A stretch of 64,000 bases of DNA from assembly GCA_035710745.1 (NCBI GenBank), contig DASTCX010000016.1:124001-188000 (forward strand), written 5' to 3'. A model generated the notes under the pieces. It made no database searches, was not told where the DNA came from, and saw only the letters and a list, made by a program, of their open reading frames with translations. The position numbers and the translations under genes were made by a program. The first letter of the stretch is position 1. Each line of letters opens with the position of its first letter. This DNA is from Candidatus Eremiobacteraceae bacterium. GTDB taxonomy: Bacteria; Vulcanimicrobiota; Vulcanimicrobiia; Eremiobacterales; Eremiobacteraceae. Below, piece after piece: positions 43,700 through 51,663 of the stretch.

Positions 43700-44773
43700 C
43701 TAACCTCCGGCAGCGATCGTTGCGGCGATGGTGCCCGCATTCTCCGCGGCGCTACGCGACGCTTGCGCGCCGGAGCCGGGTGCGCTGGGCGTGCCCGAGC
43801 TCGACGATGACGAGGTGCCGCCGCTTTCAGGTTGGTTCGGGCCGATGCGTCCGCCGAGTGCGGCGAGACCTGTGATGGCGCCAAGGCCCATCGTCTCGAC
43901 GGCGGTGCTCGGCACGACGATCATCGCGCCTTTCTCCTTGAGGCCTTCGTAGAGCATGTTCATCGCACGCAAGTGGAGTGCGATCTCGTTGCCGGCATAG
44001 TTCTTCGCCGCTTCGAGGAACGACAGCGAGATCTCGCGCTCGGCGTCGCCGAGGATGACGCGCGCTTGCCGTTCCCGCTCGGCCTGCGCTTGCCGCGACA
44101 TCGCATCCTGCAGATTGTCGGGGATCTTGATGTCGCGGATCTCGACCGACTGCACGGTGACGCCCCACGGTGTCGTCCGCCCGTCGATCGTGTGTTGCAG
44201 TTTCTCGTCGACCGCCTGGCGATTCGATAGCAGATCGGCGAGCGTCGTCGTTCCGATGATATCGCGCAGTGCGGTCTGCGCCGCCCATCCAATGGCATCG
44301 CGGTACGATGCGACTTCGAGCGACGCTTTCTTCGCATCCCATGCGACCCAGAAGAGAACCGCGTCGACGTCGACCGGCACGGTGTCTTTCGTCAGGCTCT
44401 CTTCGGCCGTGAACGTGCTCGTCTGCACGCGCTGGTCGATCCAGGCCGCGATCGTGTCGATCGCGGGTATGAGGAGGAAGATCCCCGGGCCGGCGACGGT
44501 GCGGAAGTGGCCGAAGCGGAGGACGACGACTTTCTCCCACGCTTGCGCGATCTGGAGCGTCACGAGCACGACGATCGCGACGACCACACCGATGATGACG
44601 GGAAATCCGCTGTCGGTGACCGTCGTCATCGTCACGCCCGCGGCAAAGGCGATCACGGCGATGAGCCACGATAAAGGGTTGCCGAAATGGACGGCCGTCG
44701 GGCCCGCCACGGTGGCGCCGGACGGTCCGGACGTGGGAGCGCCGCTCTTCGTACTCGCTGTGACTATGGGCAT
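43700..44773 (-). CDS. SPFH/stomatin-like membrane scaffold protein
   Basis: A 357-aa band-7 family protein. There are two adjacent membrane helices (about 34-52 and 57-75), then the SPFH domain (about 80-260): VVLRFGHFRTVAGPGIFLLIPAID, VDVDAVLFWVAWD, RDIIGTTTLADLLSNR, and the ERERQARVILGDAERE helix. The C-terminal tail is Gly/Ser-rich. Such proteins form membrane scaffolds near stress-response and transport systems. Start ATG 44773 with AGGAGG 12 bases upstream. Second gene of the operon, 26 bases after gntR. The two-helix hairpin resembles the slipin/YqiK subgroup more than HflK/C. Confidence 0.92.
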   Translation of the reverse strand: MPIVTASTKSGAPTSGPSGATVAGPTAVHFGNPLSWLIAVIAFAAGVTMTTVTDSGFPVIIGVVVAIVVLVTLQIAQAWEKVVVLRFGHFRTVAGPGIFLLIPAIDTIAAWIDQRVQTSTFTAEESLTKDTVPVDVDAVLFWVAWDAKKASLEVASYRDAIGWAAQTALRDIIGTTTLADLLSNRQAVDEKLQHTIDGRTTPWGVTVQSVEIRDIKIPDNLQDAMSRQAQAERERQARVILGDAEREISLSFLEAAKNYAGNEIALHLRAMNMLYEGLKEKGAMIVVPSTAVETMGLGAITGLAALGGRIGPNQPESGGTSSSSSSGTPSAPGSGAQASRSAAENAGTIAATIAAGG

Positions 44774-44799
44774 GATGCTTTCATCCTCCTTAGGATGTG

Positions 44800-45180
44800 C
44801 TAACTCTGGTCCTCGCGCGCGACGCGCGAGATCGTCTCGATGAGCTCATCTGCTTTGAACCCGAACGCTTTGGCCTCGCCGAGCGCGCGGCGCGAGATGT
44901 CTCGGATGCGCGTGCGCTGCGCCGCGACGTCCGAGGCTTGTCGTCGCCTGTCGCTGATGAAGGTGCCTCGGCCTCGACGGCTCGTGAGCACGCCCTCACG
45001 CTCGAGATCGGAGTACGCCCGGTTGACTGTATTCGGATTGATCTCGAGGTCGACGGCGACTTCGCGCACGGTCGGAAGCTGATCGCCGGGCGATAGCTCG
45101 CCTCGAGCGATCGCGTGAAGCACTTGCTCTTTGATCTGGAGGTATACCGGGACGCCGCTTGCGCCGTCGAGGTGGAACAT
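44800..45180 (-). CDS. GntR-family regulator, YtrA type
   Basis: 126 aa: an N-terminal GntR winged helix (VPVYLQIKEQVLHAIARGEL; PTVREVAVDLEINPNTVNRAY; RRGRGTFI) with a short C-terminal dimerisation helix pair and no effector domain, the mark of the YtrA subfamily. YtrA-type regulators usually repress their own operon, which encodes ABC efflux components and is induced by envelope-active antibiotics. Here it is the first of nine genes running to 36221. A strong promoter and repeated TAGGACA motifs lie directly upstream, fitting autorepression. Start ATG 45180. Confidence 0.92.
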   Translation of the reverse strand: MFHLDGASGVPVYLQIKEQVLHAIARGELSPGDQLPTVREVAVDLEINPNTVNRAYSDLEREGVLTSRRGRGTFISDRRRQASDVAAQRTRIRDISRRALGEAKAFGFKADELIETISRVAREDQS

Positions 45181-45199
45181 TCTTTGAATTTCGTTCGTG

Positions 45200-45229
45200 T
45201 GTCCTATTGTCCTAGTTGTTTAATACAAT
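45200..45229 (-). promoter_or_regulatory. Candidate operator for the GntR regulator
   Basis: Read on the minus strand, two direct copies of TAGGACA begin 8 bases apart (45214 and 45206), preceded by ATTGTATTAAACAA. They cover the expected transcription start and early leader of gntR, where a YtrA-type repressor would bind. Assignment is by position and repetition only. Confidence 0.5.
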
Positions 45230-45256
45230 GATAGCGGAGAGGAAGCGCCTTGTCAA
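45228..45256 (-). promoter_or_regulatory. Sigma-70-type promoter of the gntR operon
   Basis: On the minus strand: perfect TTGACA (45256-45251), a 17-base spacer and TATCAT (45233-45228). Transcription would start near 45221, about 40 bases before the gntR ATG. Confidence 0.88.
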
Positions 45257-45272
45257 GCGAAACTCTCGGGTG

Positions 45273-45773
45273 ATGTGGGCCTTCGAGATGTATCTCGTCG
45301 CGGTCGCGGCCGCTCTTGCCTTAACCGGACCTTCACCTCGACCGTTCGAGAAGCACCGGCGACACACGACCCGGACTCGCTCGCGGGCCGTCGCCGGTCG
45401 AGTGACGTGGGATTTGCTCAAGCTCGGCCTGCGCCACGACCTGCTTCGCGACTTCCTGGTCGAGACGAAGTCTGAACGGCCGGCATTTATCGATAGGCAC
45501 TTGGTGGACGCAGGCCAAGGTCTGCGGATCGGACCGACTTCAGTCGACGTCGACTTCTTAGGAGCGCCGATCGTCCGGGCGCGCGTCGTCAATGAAACCG
45601 ATCGCTATGTGGATGCGCTCGTCGTCGTCTCGGTCGAAGATGCGAATGGTGGATCGGCGCACGCGTCAACGTGGATCGAGCGGCTCGCGCCGCATGCCGA
45701 TCGAGCAGTCGAGCTGTTCTGTCCGAACGCGCTCGCACCGGCGTCCGTCCACTGGTACGTGACGCCTCTGTAA
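45273..45773 (+). CDS. Hypothetical anchored protein with beta-sandwich-like C-terminus
   Basis: 166 aa from ATG 45273 (GTG 45270 also possible). Earlier in-frame starts at 45216/45228 fall inside the gntR promoter and are unlikely. There is an N-terminal hydrophobic segment (MYLVAVAAALALTG), a basic linker, and a C-terminal domain with alternating strands: GAPIVRARVVNETDRYVDALVVVSV, shown here in parts as VRARVVNETDRY and ALVVVSVED. This pattern resembles FxLYD/DUF4352-type extracellular beta-sandwiches. Divergent from gntR and 69 bases before rnj. SD is weak and the reading frame is the only long one here, so existence is moderately supported. Confidence 0.5.
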   Translation: MWAFEMYLVAVAAALALTGPSPRPFEKHRRHTTRTRSRAVAGRVTWDLLKLGLRHDLLRDFLVETKSERPAFIDRHLVDAGQGLRIGPTSVDVDFLGAPIVRARVVNETDRYVDALVVVSVEDANGGSAHASTWIERLAPHADRAVELFCPNALAPASVHWYVTPL

Positions 45774-45799
45774 CACTCGCTACGTCGCATCGCACGAGG

Positions 45800-45826
45800 C
45801 ATCGCGCAAGGCTTGTGCGTGATGCC
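45800..45826 (+). other. Hairpin in the rnj leader
   Basis: GCATC ... GATGC closes a bulged stem with CGC and GCG pairing inside, 17 bases before the rnj start. RNase J/E leaders often hold structures that autoregulate; here this is only suggestive. Confidence 0.3.
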
Positions 45827-45842
45827 CGCGTAACATCTACAC

Positions 45843-47573
45843 GTGCTTCACGAGTATTTTCCACCGTCGGTCCAATCCGGCGAATCGTCTACCGTTCCCA
45901 AACCGCCTTCCGAGCCCTACCTGCGCGCGATCCCGCTAGGCGGCTGCGGCGAAGTCGGGCGCAACATGACCGCCTACGAGACGAACGACGATATCGTCGT
46001 CGTGGATGCCGGCGTCCAATTCCCCGAAGAAGAGATGCTGGGCGTCGACCTCGTCATCAACGATCTTTCGTATCTGCTCGAGCGGAAGAAGAAAGTCCGG
46101 GCGCTGCTCCTCACCCACGCGCACGAAGATCACGTCGGCGGCGTGCCATATTTCCTCGCGCAGCTCGACGTGCCCGTATACGGCACCGACGTGACGCTTG
46201 CGCTCCTGCGCGGCAAGCTGAAAGAGCATAAGCTCGTCGGCCGAACCGAGACGATCGTCGTCGAGCCGGGCGACGAGGTCCAGCTCGGATCGATGACCGC
46301 GCGCTTCATCCACATCACGCACTCGATCTTCGGCAATTGTTCGCTTGCACTGCGTACGCCGCTCGGCGTCGTCGTCCACACGGGCGACTTCAAGTTCGAC
46401 CAGACTCCGATCGACGGACGCCCGACCGACATGGCGACCTTCGCGCGCTATGGGGACGAAGGCGTCCTTCTGCTCGCGTCCGACTCGACGAACGCAGAGA
46501 TCCCTGGCCACACGCCGTCCGAGCGTGTCGTCGGCGAGACGTTCGCGGATATCTTCGCACGCTGCGAGGGGCGCATCATCGTGACGATGTTCGCCTCGAA
46601 CGTCCCCCGTCTTCAGCAGACGGTCGACGCCGCAGCGCGACACGACCGAAAGGTCTGTTTCGTCGGACGAAGCATGATGAACGTCGCGAACATCGCGATC
46701 GAGCACGGCTATCTGCGGCTCGAACATGGCCAACAGATCCGCGAACACGAGCTCGACGCATATCCGCCCGACCGCATCGTCATCTGCACGACCGGAAGCC
46801 AAGGCGAACCCACATCGGCGCTCGTCCGGATGGCGGCGCGCGACCACAAGCGCGTTCGCCTCGTCCGCGGCGATACGGTCATCGTGTCGGCGACGCCGAT
46901 CCCGGGCAACGAACGAAGCGTCGGCCGGACCATCAACAACCTCTTCAAGCTCGGGGTGAACGTCATCTATGGAAAAGAGCGGATGGCGCACGTCTCCGGC
47001 CACGGTTGCCAAGAAGAGCTGCTTCTCATGCTCAACCTGACGCGGCCGAAATATTTCATGCCCGTGCATGGCGAATATCGCATGCTCGTCCAACATGCGC
47101 GCTTGGCGCAGAAGACGGGCATCGAACCGGCCGACGTCTACGTCGTCGAGAACGGCGACGTGCTCCAGTTCACGCGCTCGGGCGTCGAACGCGTCGGGAA
47201 GACCTTTGGCGGGCCCGTCTTCGTCGACGGCCTCGGGGTCGGCGACGTCGGCCAAGTCGTGCTCCGCGACCGGCGCCATCTTTCCGAGGACGGCATGATC
47301 ATCTTGACGGTGACGATCGATTCGTCGGACGGAAAGGTGCTGGCGGGTCCGGATGTGACGTCGCGCGGTTTCACGTACGATTCGACGACCGACGGCGACG
47401 GCATCATCGACGAGGTCAAGCGTCGTGCGGCGGAGATCATCGAGGACGGCGCACGCCGCGGGCTGACCGAATGGACCGCGATCCGCGAGCACCTGCACAA
47501 AGGAGTGCAGAAGTTCGTTTTCGACCGGACGAAGCGCCGGCCGATGATCTTGCCCGTCGTCATGGAGGTCTAG
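45843..47573 (+). CDS. rnj: Ribonuclease J
   Basis: Metallo-beta-lactamase-fold RNase with 5'-3' exo- and endonuclease activity in mRNA decay and rRNA maturation, 576 aa. A 24-residue N-terminal extension precedes LRAIPLGGCGEVGRNM. Zinc ligands include H92, H94, D96 and H97 in THAHEDHVGG, H in ITHSIFG, and the GDFKFD aspartate. The beta-CASP region has DSTNAE, MFASNVPR and GSQGEP, and PVHGEYRM is present near 400. The C-terminal domain begins after residue 450 and ends VMEV. The start is GTG 45843; no convincing SD is present. The following permease gene begins 4 bases downstream with its SD (GGAGG) inside the rnj end. Confidence 0.95.
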   Translation: MLHEYFPPSVQSGESSTVPKPPSEPYLRAIPLGGCGEVGRNMTAYETNDDIVVVDAGVQFPEEEMLGVDLVINDLSYLLERKKKVRALLLTHAHEDHVGGVPYFLAQLDVPVYGTDVTLALLRGKLKEHKLVGRTETIVVEPGDEVQLGSMTARFIHITHSIFGNCSLALRTPLGVVVHTGDFKFDQTPIDGRPTDMATFARYGDEGVLLLASDSTNAEIPGHTPSERVVGETFADIFARCEGRIIVTMFASNVPRLQQTVDAAARHDRKVCFVGRSMMNVANIAIEHGYLRLEHGQQIREHELDAYPPDRIVICTTGSQGEPTSALVRMAARDHKRVRLVRGDTVIVSATPIPGNERSVGRTINNLFKLGVNVIYGKERMAHVSGHGCQEELLLMLNLTRPKYFMPVHGEYRMLVQHARLAQKTGIEPADVYVVENGDVLQFTRSGVERVGKTFGGPVFVDGLGVGDVGQVVLRDRRHLSEDGMIILTVTIDSSDGKVLAGPDVTSRGFTYDSTTDGDGIIDEVKRRAAEIIEDGARRGLTEWTAIREHLHKGVQKFVFDRTKRRPMILPVVMEV

Positions 47574-47577
47574 GGCC

Positions 47578-48477
47578 TTGGCGGTCGCCGCGCCGGCGTT
47601 CGCCACAAGCGAAGCGGGCGTCGCGCGCATCGGCGTTTGGCACGACACGTGGCGGCGCTTTCGGCGGAGCGCGTCGGCGATGGTCGGCCTCGTCCTCGTC
47701 GCGGTGATCGTCGTCGCGGCTCTTGCCGCGCCCGTGCTTTCGGGGCACGTCGATCCGCTCGCGCAAAATCTCAGCGCGACGACCTTGCCGCCATCGGTCC
47801 ATCACCTCGCGGGAACGGACAAGCTCGGCCGCGACATCTTCGTGCGCTTGTTGGCCGGTGCGCGTCTATCGCTCGAGATCGGATTCGTCTCGGTCGGCAT
47901 CGGCCTGGTGACCGGCACGACGCTCGGCGTCATCTCCGGATTCTGGGGCGGCGCCGTCGACTCGATCATCATGGCCGCCGTCGACGTCATGCTCGCGTTC
48001 CCGAGCATCATCCTCGCGATCGCGATCTCCGCGATCCTCGACCAGCGAGTCGGCGACGTCGTGAAGCTGTTCTTCGCGGTCGGCATCGTCGGCATTCCGG
48101 TCTACGCCCGGATCGCGCGAGCGTCCGTGCTCCACGTCAAGCATCTCGAGTATGTCGAAGCCGCGCGGGCCATCGGCAACGCGGCTCCAGCGATCCTCTT
48201 GAAGTACGTCCTGCCGAACATACTCGCGCCGCTCGTCGTGCAGGCGACGCTCGGCGTCGGCACGGCGGAACTCGATTCCGCCGGATTGTCGTTCCTCGGG
48301 CTCGGGATCCAGCCGCCGACCGCCGAGTGGGGTTCGATGCTGAACGACGCCCGCGACTACTGGCTCAACGCGCCGTGGGCGCTCGTCTTCCCCGGCATCG
48401 CGATCTCGCTGACGGTTCTGGGCTTCAACCTGCTCGGCGACGGCATCCGCGACGCGCTCGACCCCCGCTCGGCCTAG
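47578..48477 (+). CDS. Peptide/nickel ABC transporter permease, DppC/OppC type, orphan
   Basis: A 299-aa inner-membrane permease, start TTG 47578 with GGAGG 9 bases upstream inside rnj. An N-terminal segment (about 10-55, with RRFRRSASAMVGLVLV) is typical of DppC. GTDKLGRDIFVRLLAGARLSLEIG is present in parts (GTDKLGRD, RLSLEIG), then five membrane helices and the EAA loop EAARAIGNAAPAILLKYVLPN. It closes with GDGIRDALDPR, as in the family. No DppB, ATPase or binding-protein gene is adjacent, so its partners must be elsewhere. Position directly after rnj is unusual. Confidence 0.92.
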   Translation: MAVAAPAFATSEAGVARIGVWHDTWRRFRRSASAMVGLVLVAVIVVAALAAPVLSGHVDPLAQNLSATTLPPSVHHLAGTDKLGRDIFVRLLAGARLSLEIGFVSVGIGLVTGTTLGVISGFWGGAVDSIIMAAVDVMLAFPSIILAIAISAILDQRVGDVVKLFFAVGIVGIPVYARIARASVLHVKHLEYVEAARAIGNAAPAILLKYVLPNILAPLVVQATLGVGTAELDSAGLSFLGLGIQPPTAEWGSMLNDARDYWLNAPWALVFPGIAISLTVLGFNLLGDGIRDALDPRSA

Positions 48478-48488
48478 CCTAGGAAAAA

Positions 48489-48553
48489 GGGAGCGGTCGA
48501 GATTTATCTCAGAAAAAAGGGAGCGGTCGAGATTTATCTCGACCGCCGCGGTC
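48489..48553 (+). repeat. One partial and one complete palindromic repeat in tandem
   Basis: 48489-48510 has only the flank and stem to ATCTC; 48519-48553 is complete (stem GAGAT/ATCTC, flank GCCGCGG). Both are preceded by runs of A (AGGAAAAA, AGAAAAAA). Located at a convergent junction between the permease and the minus-strand exported protein. Confidence 0.9.
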
Positions 48554-48574
48554 TTGCACCGTCGCGAAAAGCGT

Positions 48575-49219
48575 TCAGAGCTTCAGCACCATATCCACCG
48601 GCCGAGTCGTCGGCGCGAACGGTGGATGCACGAGGATACCGTCCGCCGCGACGTCGTCATCGATCTCGAAGACATCGAGATACGTCACGGTCTGGCCGGG
48701 CGACACATCCGTCTGATTCAAGTCGTGGCCGGCAGTGTCGTAGAACTGGCCGTCGTTGACATGCACACCACCCTTGACCATACTTGTTTGGACGTCGTAC
48801 ATCGCGACCTGCGCGGCTGTGAGGTTTTTCAATTGCATCGTCGCCATCACGAAATGCGCACCCGGATCGGGAGCATTCCCCTGAAACGACATCGATTTCT
48901 TGACCGAGACAAGCCGGACCGCGACCGTCCCATCGCTCGCGAATCCGCCGCCGACTCGATCGACCATGTGCTGCTGCGAGTAGCGGTCGCCGGCGCTCGC
49001 ATACAGCGTGCGCTTCGAGACGTCGAACGAGGCGCCGCCGCCGAGCGCGTGCGCGATGTCGTCGACGCTCGCGTACCAGACGCCGCCGACCTGCACGGCG
49101 CGTATGTCGTGCGACTTCCCGGCGATCACGAAGTGAAGCACGTTCGCACCCAAAGCGATCGCGGCTCCCGCGAAAGCGCAAACGATCACCGCTATGGCCA
49201 CTCTTGAAAATCTGCTCAT
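48575..49219 (-). CDS. Exported protein with copper-amine-oxidase-N-like and DUF4352-like regions
   Basis: 214 aa from ATG 49219 (GAGGACGAC upstream); a start at 49408 would run into ftsK and add an Arg-rich tail. N-terminal membrane anchor or signal (about 7-28). The first domain, IRAVQVGGVWYASVDDIAHALG to RTLYAS, looks like the stalk domain of copper amine oxidases (Cu_amine_oxidN1), which binds cell-wall polymers. The second half has FVMATMQLKNLTAAQVAMYD and PGQTVTYLDVFEI, a DUF4352/FxLYD-like sandwich. Divergent from ftsK. Function unknown; a surface or wall-associated role is the best guess. Confidence 0.75.
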   Translation of the reverse strand: MSRFSRVAIAVIVCAFAGAAIALGANVLHFVIAGKSHDIRAVQVGGVWYASVDDIAHALGGGASFDVSKRTLYASAGDRYSQQHMVDRVGGGFASDGTVAVRLVSVKKSMSFQGNAPDPGAHFVMATMQLKNLTAAQVAMYDVQTSMVKGGVHVNDGQFYDTAGHDLNQTDVSPGQTVTYLDVFEIDDDVAADGILVHPPFAPTTRPVDMVLKL

Positions 49220-49310
49220 GTCGTCGTCCTCAACGCATCGATGCACGTAGAGGGTTCCCCACGCTACGCAGGCCGCATTCCGGCGGCCATCGAACGTGCG
49301 TGCGCACGGG

Positions 49311-51578
49311 ATGAAACGCGCGAAAGCGGCTGCTAAGTCGCGCCGGGTCGATCCGCTTCCGAGACTGACGCTCAACCTCGAGATCGTCGGCGTGGCTCTT
49401 CTTGCCATCGCCGCCTACGTCGCGCTCGCGCTGTGGGCGCCGAAGAGCGCCGGCTGGTTCGGTCCGGGACTCGCCTCGACGATCGGCGTTTGGTTCGGAG
49501 CGGCGGCTTGGATCTCGGTAGCGGGCCTGGTCGTCGTCGCTATCATCATCTTCCTGGAGATCCACGTCGTCCGCATCATGGCGTTCATGGCCGCCTGCGC
49601 GGCCGGCGAGTTTCTCGCTCTTGACGCCGCGCTTGGGATGTCGTCTCGGGGCGGAGCCGCCGGAAACGCCATTGCTTGGGGTCTCTCGCACGTCTTCGGT
49701 GCCGGCGGCGCAGACATCGCGATCGTCTTCGCCATCATCGCCTTCGTCGTCGCTCCTACCGGAGTCTCGATGAAGAAGACAATGGCGGCCGGTGCGGTTT
49801 GGGGAGCAGGCGCCATCGCCCGGCTCAGATCTGCGTATGGGGCCATCGTCGCACAGAGCGCCACCGCTCGCGAAGCCGATATCGAAGTTTCGAAGCTTCC
49901 GGCGATCCGTCGCGAGCCGCCGCAACCCGAGCGCGTCGACAAAGCCGTGATGGTCGAAGACCCGGCTGACGTCGCACTCGCCGAAATCGTGCCTGAGGCG
50001 GTCGTCGAGCGACCGGCGGCGACGCCCGTCGCGGAGCGCGGGATGCCGGAGCCGGTCACGACATTCGAGGCAGTGGAGAAATCCGCTCCGCCAAAGCCCG
50101 CGCGCGCTGCCGCGACGCCGCGGAGCGACAACGGCGACGCACCTATGCGCCTTACACCGGCGGGATACCGATTGCCGGATTTCGCCCTGTTCAACCCGCC
50201 GGAGAAAAGGGCGCACAGCGAAACGAGCGCGGCGAAGCTGCTCGAGGACACACTCGCATCGTTCGGCGTCGGCGTCACGGTCACGCACATCGAGCGAGGT
50301 CCGACCGTCTCACGTTACGAGCTGACGCCCGAGCGCGGCGTCAAGGTCAGCGCGATCAAGGCGCTTTCGGACAACATCCAGCTCGCGCTCGCTGCGCAAA
50401 GCGTTCGGATCGAAGCGCCGATCCCCGGCAAGGCGGCTGTCGGCGTCGAGGTCCCCAATTCGGCGGTCTCGATCGTCGCTATCCGCGAGATCCTCGACTA
50501 TCTTCCCAAGGGCGACAACAAACTTTCGATCGGATTCGGAAAGGATATCACCGGCCGGCCGATCGTCGCCGACCTCGGTCGCATGCCGCACCTTCTCGTC
50601 GCTGGCGCGACCGGCGCCGGCAAGAGCGTCTGCCTCAACGTCATCATCGCCTCGCTCATAGCGACCTGCACGCCCGACGCGGTCCAGCTCCTCCTCATCG
50701 ATCCTAAGCGCGTCGAGCTCATCGAATACAACGGCATCCCGCATCTGATCCGCGATTGCATCGTCGATCCGAAGCTCGCCGCCGGCGCGCTCTACGAGCT
50801 GACGAAAGAGATGGATACGCGCTACGAGCGCTTCGCGCGAGCGGGCGTGCGCAAGATCGAAGAGTACAACCTCGAGAATCCAGACGATCGCATGCCGTAC
50901 ATCGTCGTCGTCATCGACGAGCTCGCCGACCTCATGCTCGTCGCGCCGACGCGCGTCGAGACGAGCATCTGCCGGATCGCGCAGCTCGCCAGAGCGACCG
51001 GCATCCATCTCGTGGTCGCCACGCAGCGTCCGTCCGTCGATGTCATCACCGGTCTCATCAAAGCGAACATCCCATCGCGCATCGCGTTCGCGGTCTCGTC
51101 GCAAGTCGACTCGCGGACGATTCTCGACATGGCCGGTGCAGAACGGCTCCTCGGCCGCGGCGACATGCTCTTCTTGCCGATGGACGCGCCGAAACCGGTG
51201 CGCGTGCAAGGCGCGCTCGTCACGAGCGCGGAGATCGAGCGGCTTTGCGAATTCTGGCGCGCGCAAGACGATCCGGAGAACCGCATCGAGTTCGAAGTCG
51301 ACGAAGTGGAAGAAGACGGCACGGGTCCGGCCGACGAGCTCGCATTCGATGCTGCGAAAGTCATCGTCGAACGTCAGATGGCGAGCGTCGCCTTGCTGCA
51401 GGCGGAGCTCAAGATCGGCCATCCGCGGGCGGTGCGGCTCATGAAGATACTCGAGGAGTATCGCGTCGTCGGACCGTCCGAAGGAACGAAGCCGCGCAAG
51501 ATCCTTGTGGGGACGGGCGACGTCGACACGCTTGCGACGATTCTCGCACCCCGCCGCTCCGAGCAGACGCTGCTGTAG
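49311..51578 (+). CDS. ftsK: DNA translocase FtsK/SpoIIIE
   Basis: Pumps chromosomal DNA through the closing septum and helps dimer resolution, 755 aa from ATG 49311 (GTG 49296 is an alternative). The N-terminus has about four membrane helices (about 20-145), then a Pro/Ala/Glu-rich linker, the alpha domain (ERGPTVSRYELTPERG), and the RecA-like motor with Walker A GATGAGKS, DPKRVEL, Walker B VVVIDELADLM and ATQRPSVDVITG. A C-terminal winged-helix gamma domain (VERQMASVALLQAELKIG) reads polar DNA sequences. It ends with RSEQTLL. Size is close to SpoIIIE rather than E. coli FtsK, with a short linker. Confidence 0.95.
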   Translation: MKRAKAAAKSRRVDPLPRLTLNLEIVGVALLAIAAYVALALWAPKSAGWFGPGLASTIGVWFGAAAWISVAGLVVVAIIIFLEIHVVRIMAFMAACAAGEFLALDAALGMSSRGGAAGNAIAWGLSHVFGAGGADIAIVFAIIAFVVAPTGVSMKKTMAAGAVWGAGAIARLRSAYGAIVAQSATAREADIEVSKLPAIRREPPQPERVDKAVMVEDPADVALAEIVPEAVVERPAATPVAERGMPEPVTTFEAVEKSAPPKPARAAATPRSDNGDAPMRLTPAGYRLPDFALFNPPEKRAHSETSAAKLLEDTLASFGVGVTVTHIERGPTVSRYELTPERGVKVSAIKALSDNIQLALAAQSVRIEAPIPGKAAVGVEVPNSAVSIVAIREILDYLPKGDNKLSIGFGKDITGRPIVADLGRMPHLLVAGATGAGKSVCLNVIIASLIATCTPDAVQLLLIDPKRVELIEYNGIPHLIRDCIVDPKLAAGALYELTKEMDTRYERFARAGVRKIEEYNLENPDDRMPYIVVVIDELADLMLVAPTRVETSICRIAQLARATGIHLVVATQRPSVDVITGLIKANIPSRIAFAVSSQVDSRTILDMAGAERLLGRGDMLFLPMDAPKPVRVQGALVTSAEIERLCEFWRAQDDPENRIEFEVDEVEEDGTGPADELAFDAAKVIVERQMASVALLQAELKIGHPRAVRLMKILEEYRVVGPSEGTKPRKILVGTGDVDTLATILAPRRSEQTLL

Positions 51579-51584
51579 CTCTTT

Positions 51585-51607
51585 GGGAGCGGTCGACCGC
51601 CGCGGCC
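51585..51607 (+). repeat. Palindromic repeat with the hairpin centre deleted
   Basis: GGGAGCGGTCGACCGCCGCGG: both flanks are kept but the inner arm-loop-arm (about 14 bases) is missing between two TCGA copies, as a slippage or recombination product at the hairpin would leave. Located between ftsK and mqnE, 6 bases past the ftsK stop. Confidence 0.8.
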
Positions 51608-51663
51608 GTTCGATACCGGACACCCCTAGAGGTCGGCCGGGGCATGCGTGGAACCGCTCGGAA

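Noticed and set aside
45936-47648. 570-residue minus-strand frame opposite rnj
   Set aside because: Composition (Arg, Asp, Val, His) is that of an antisense shadow; rnj on the plus strand has full family motifs.
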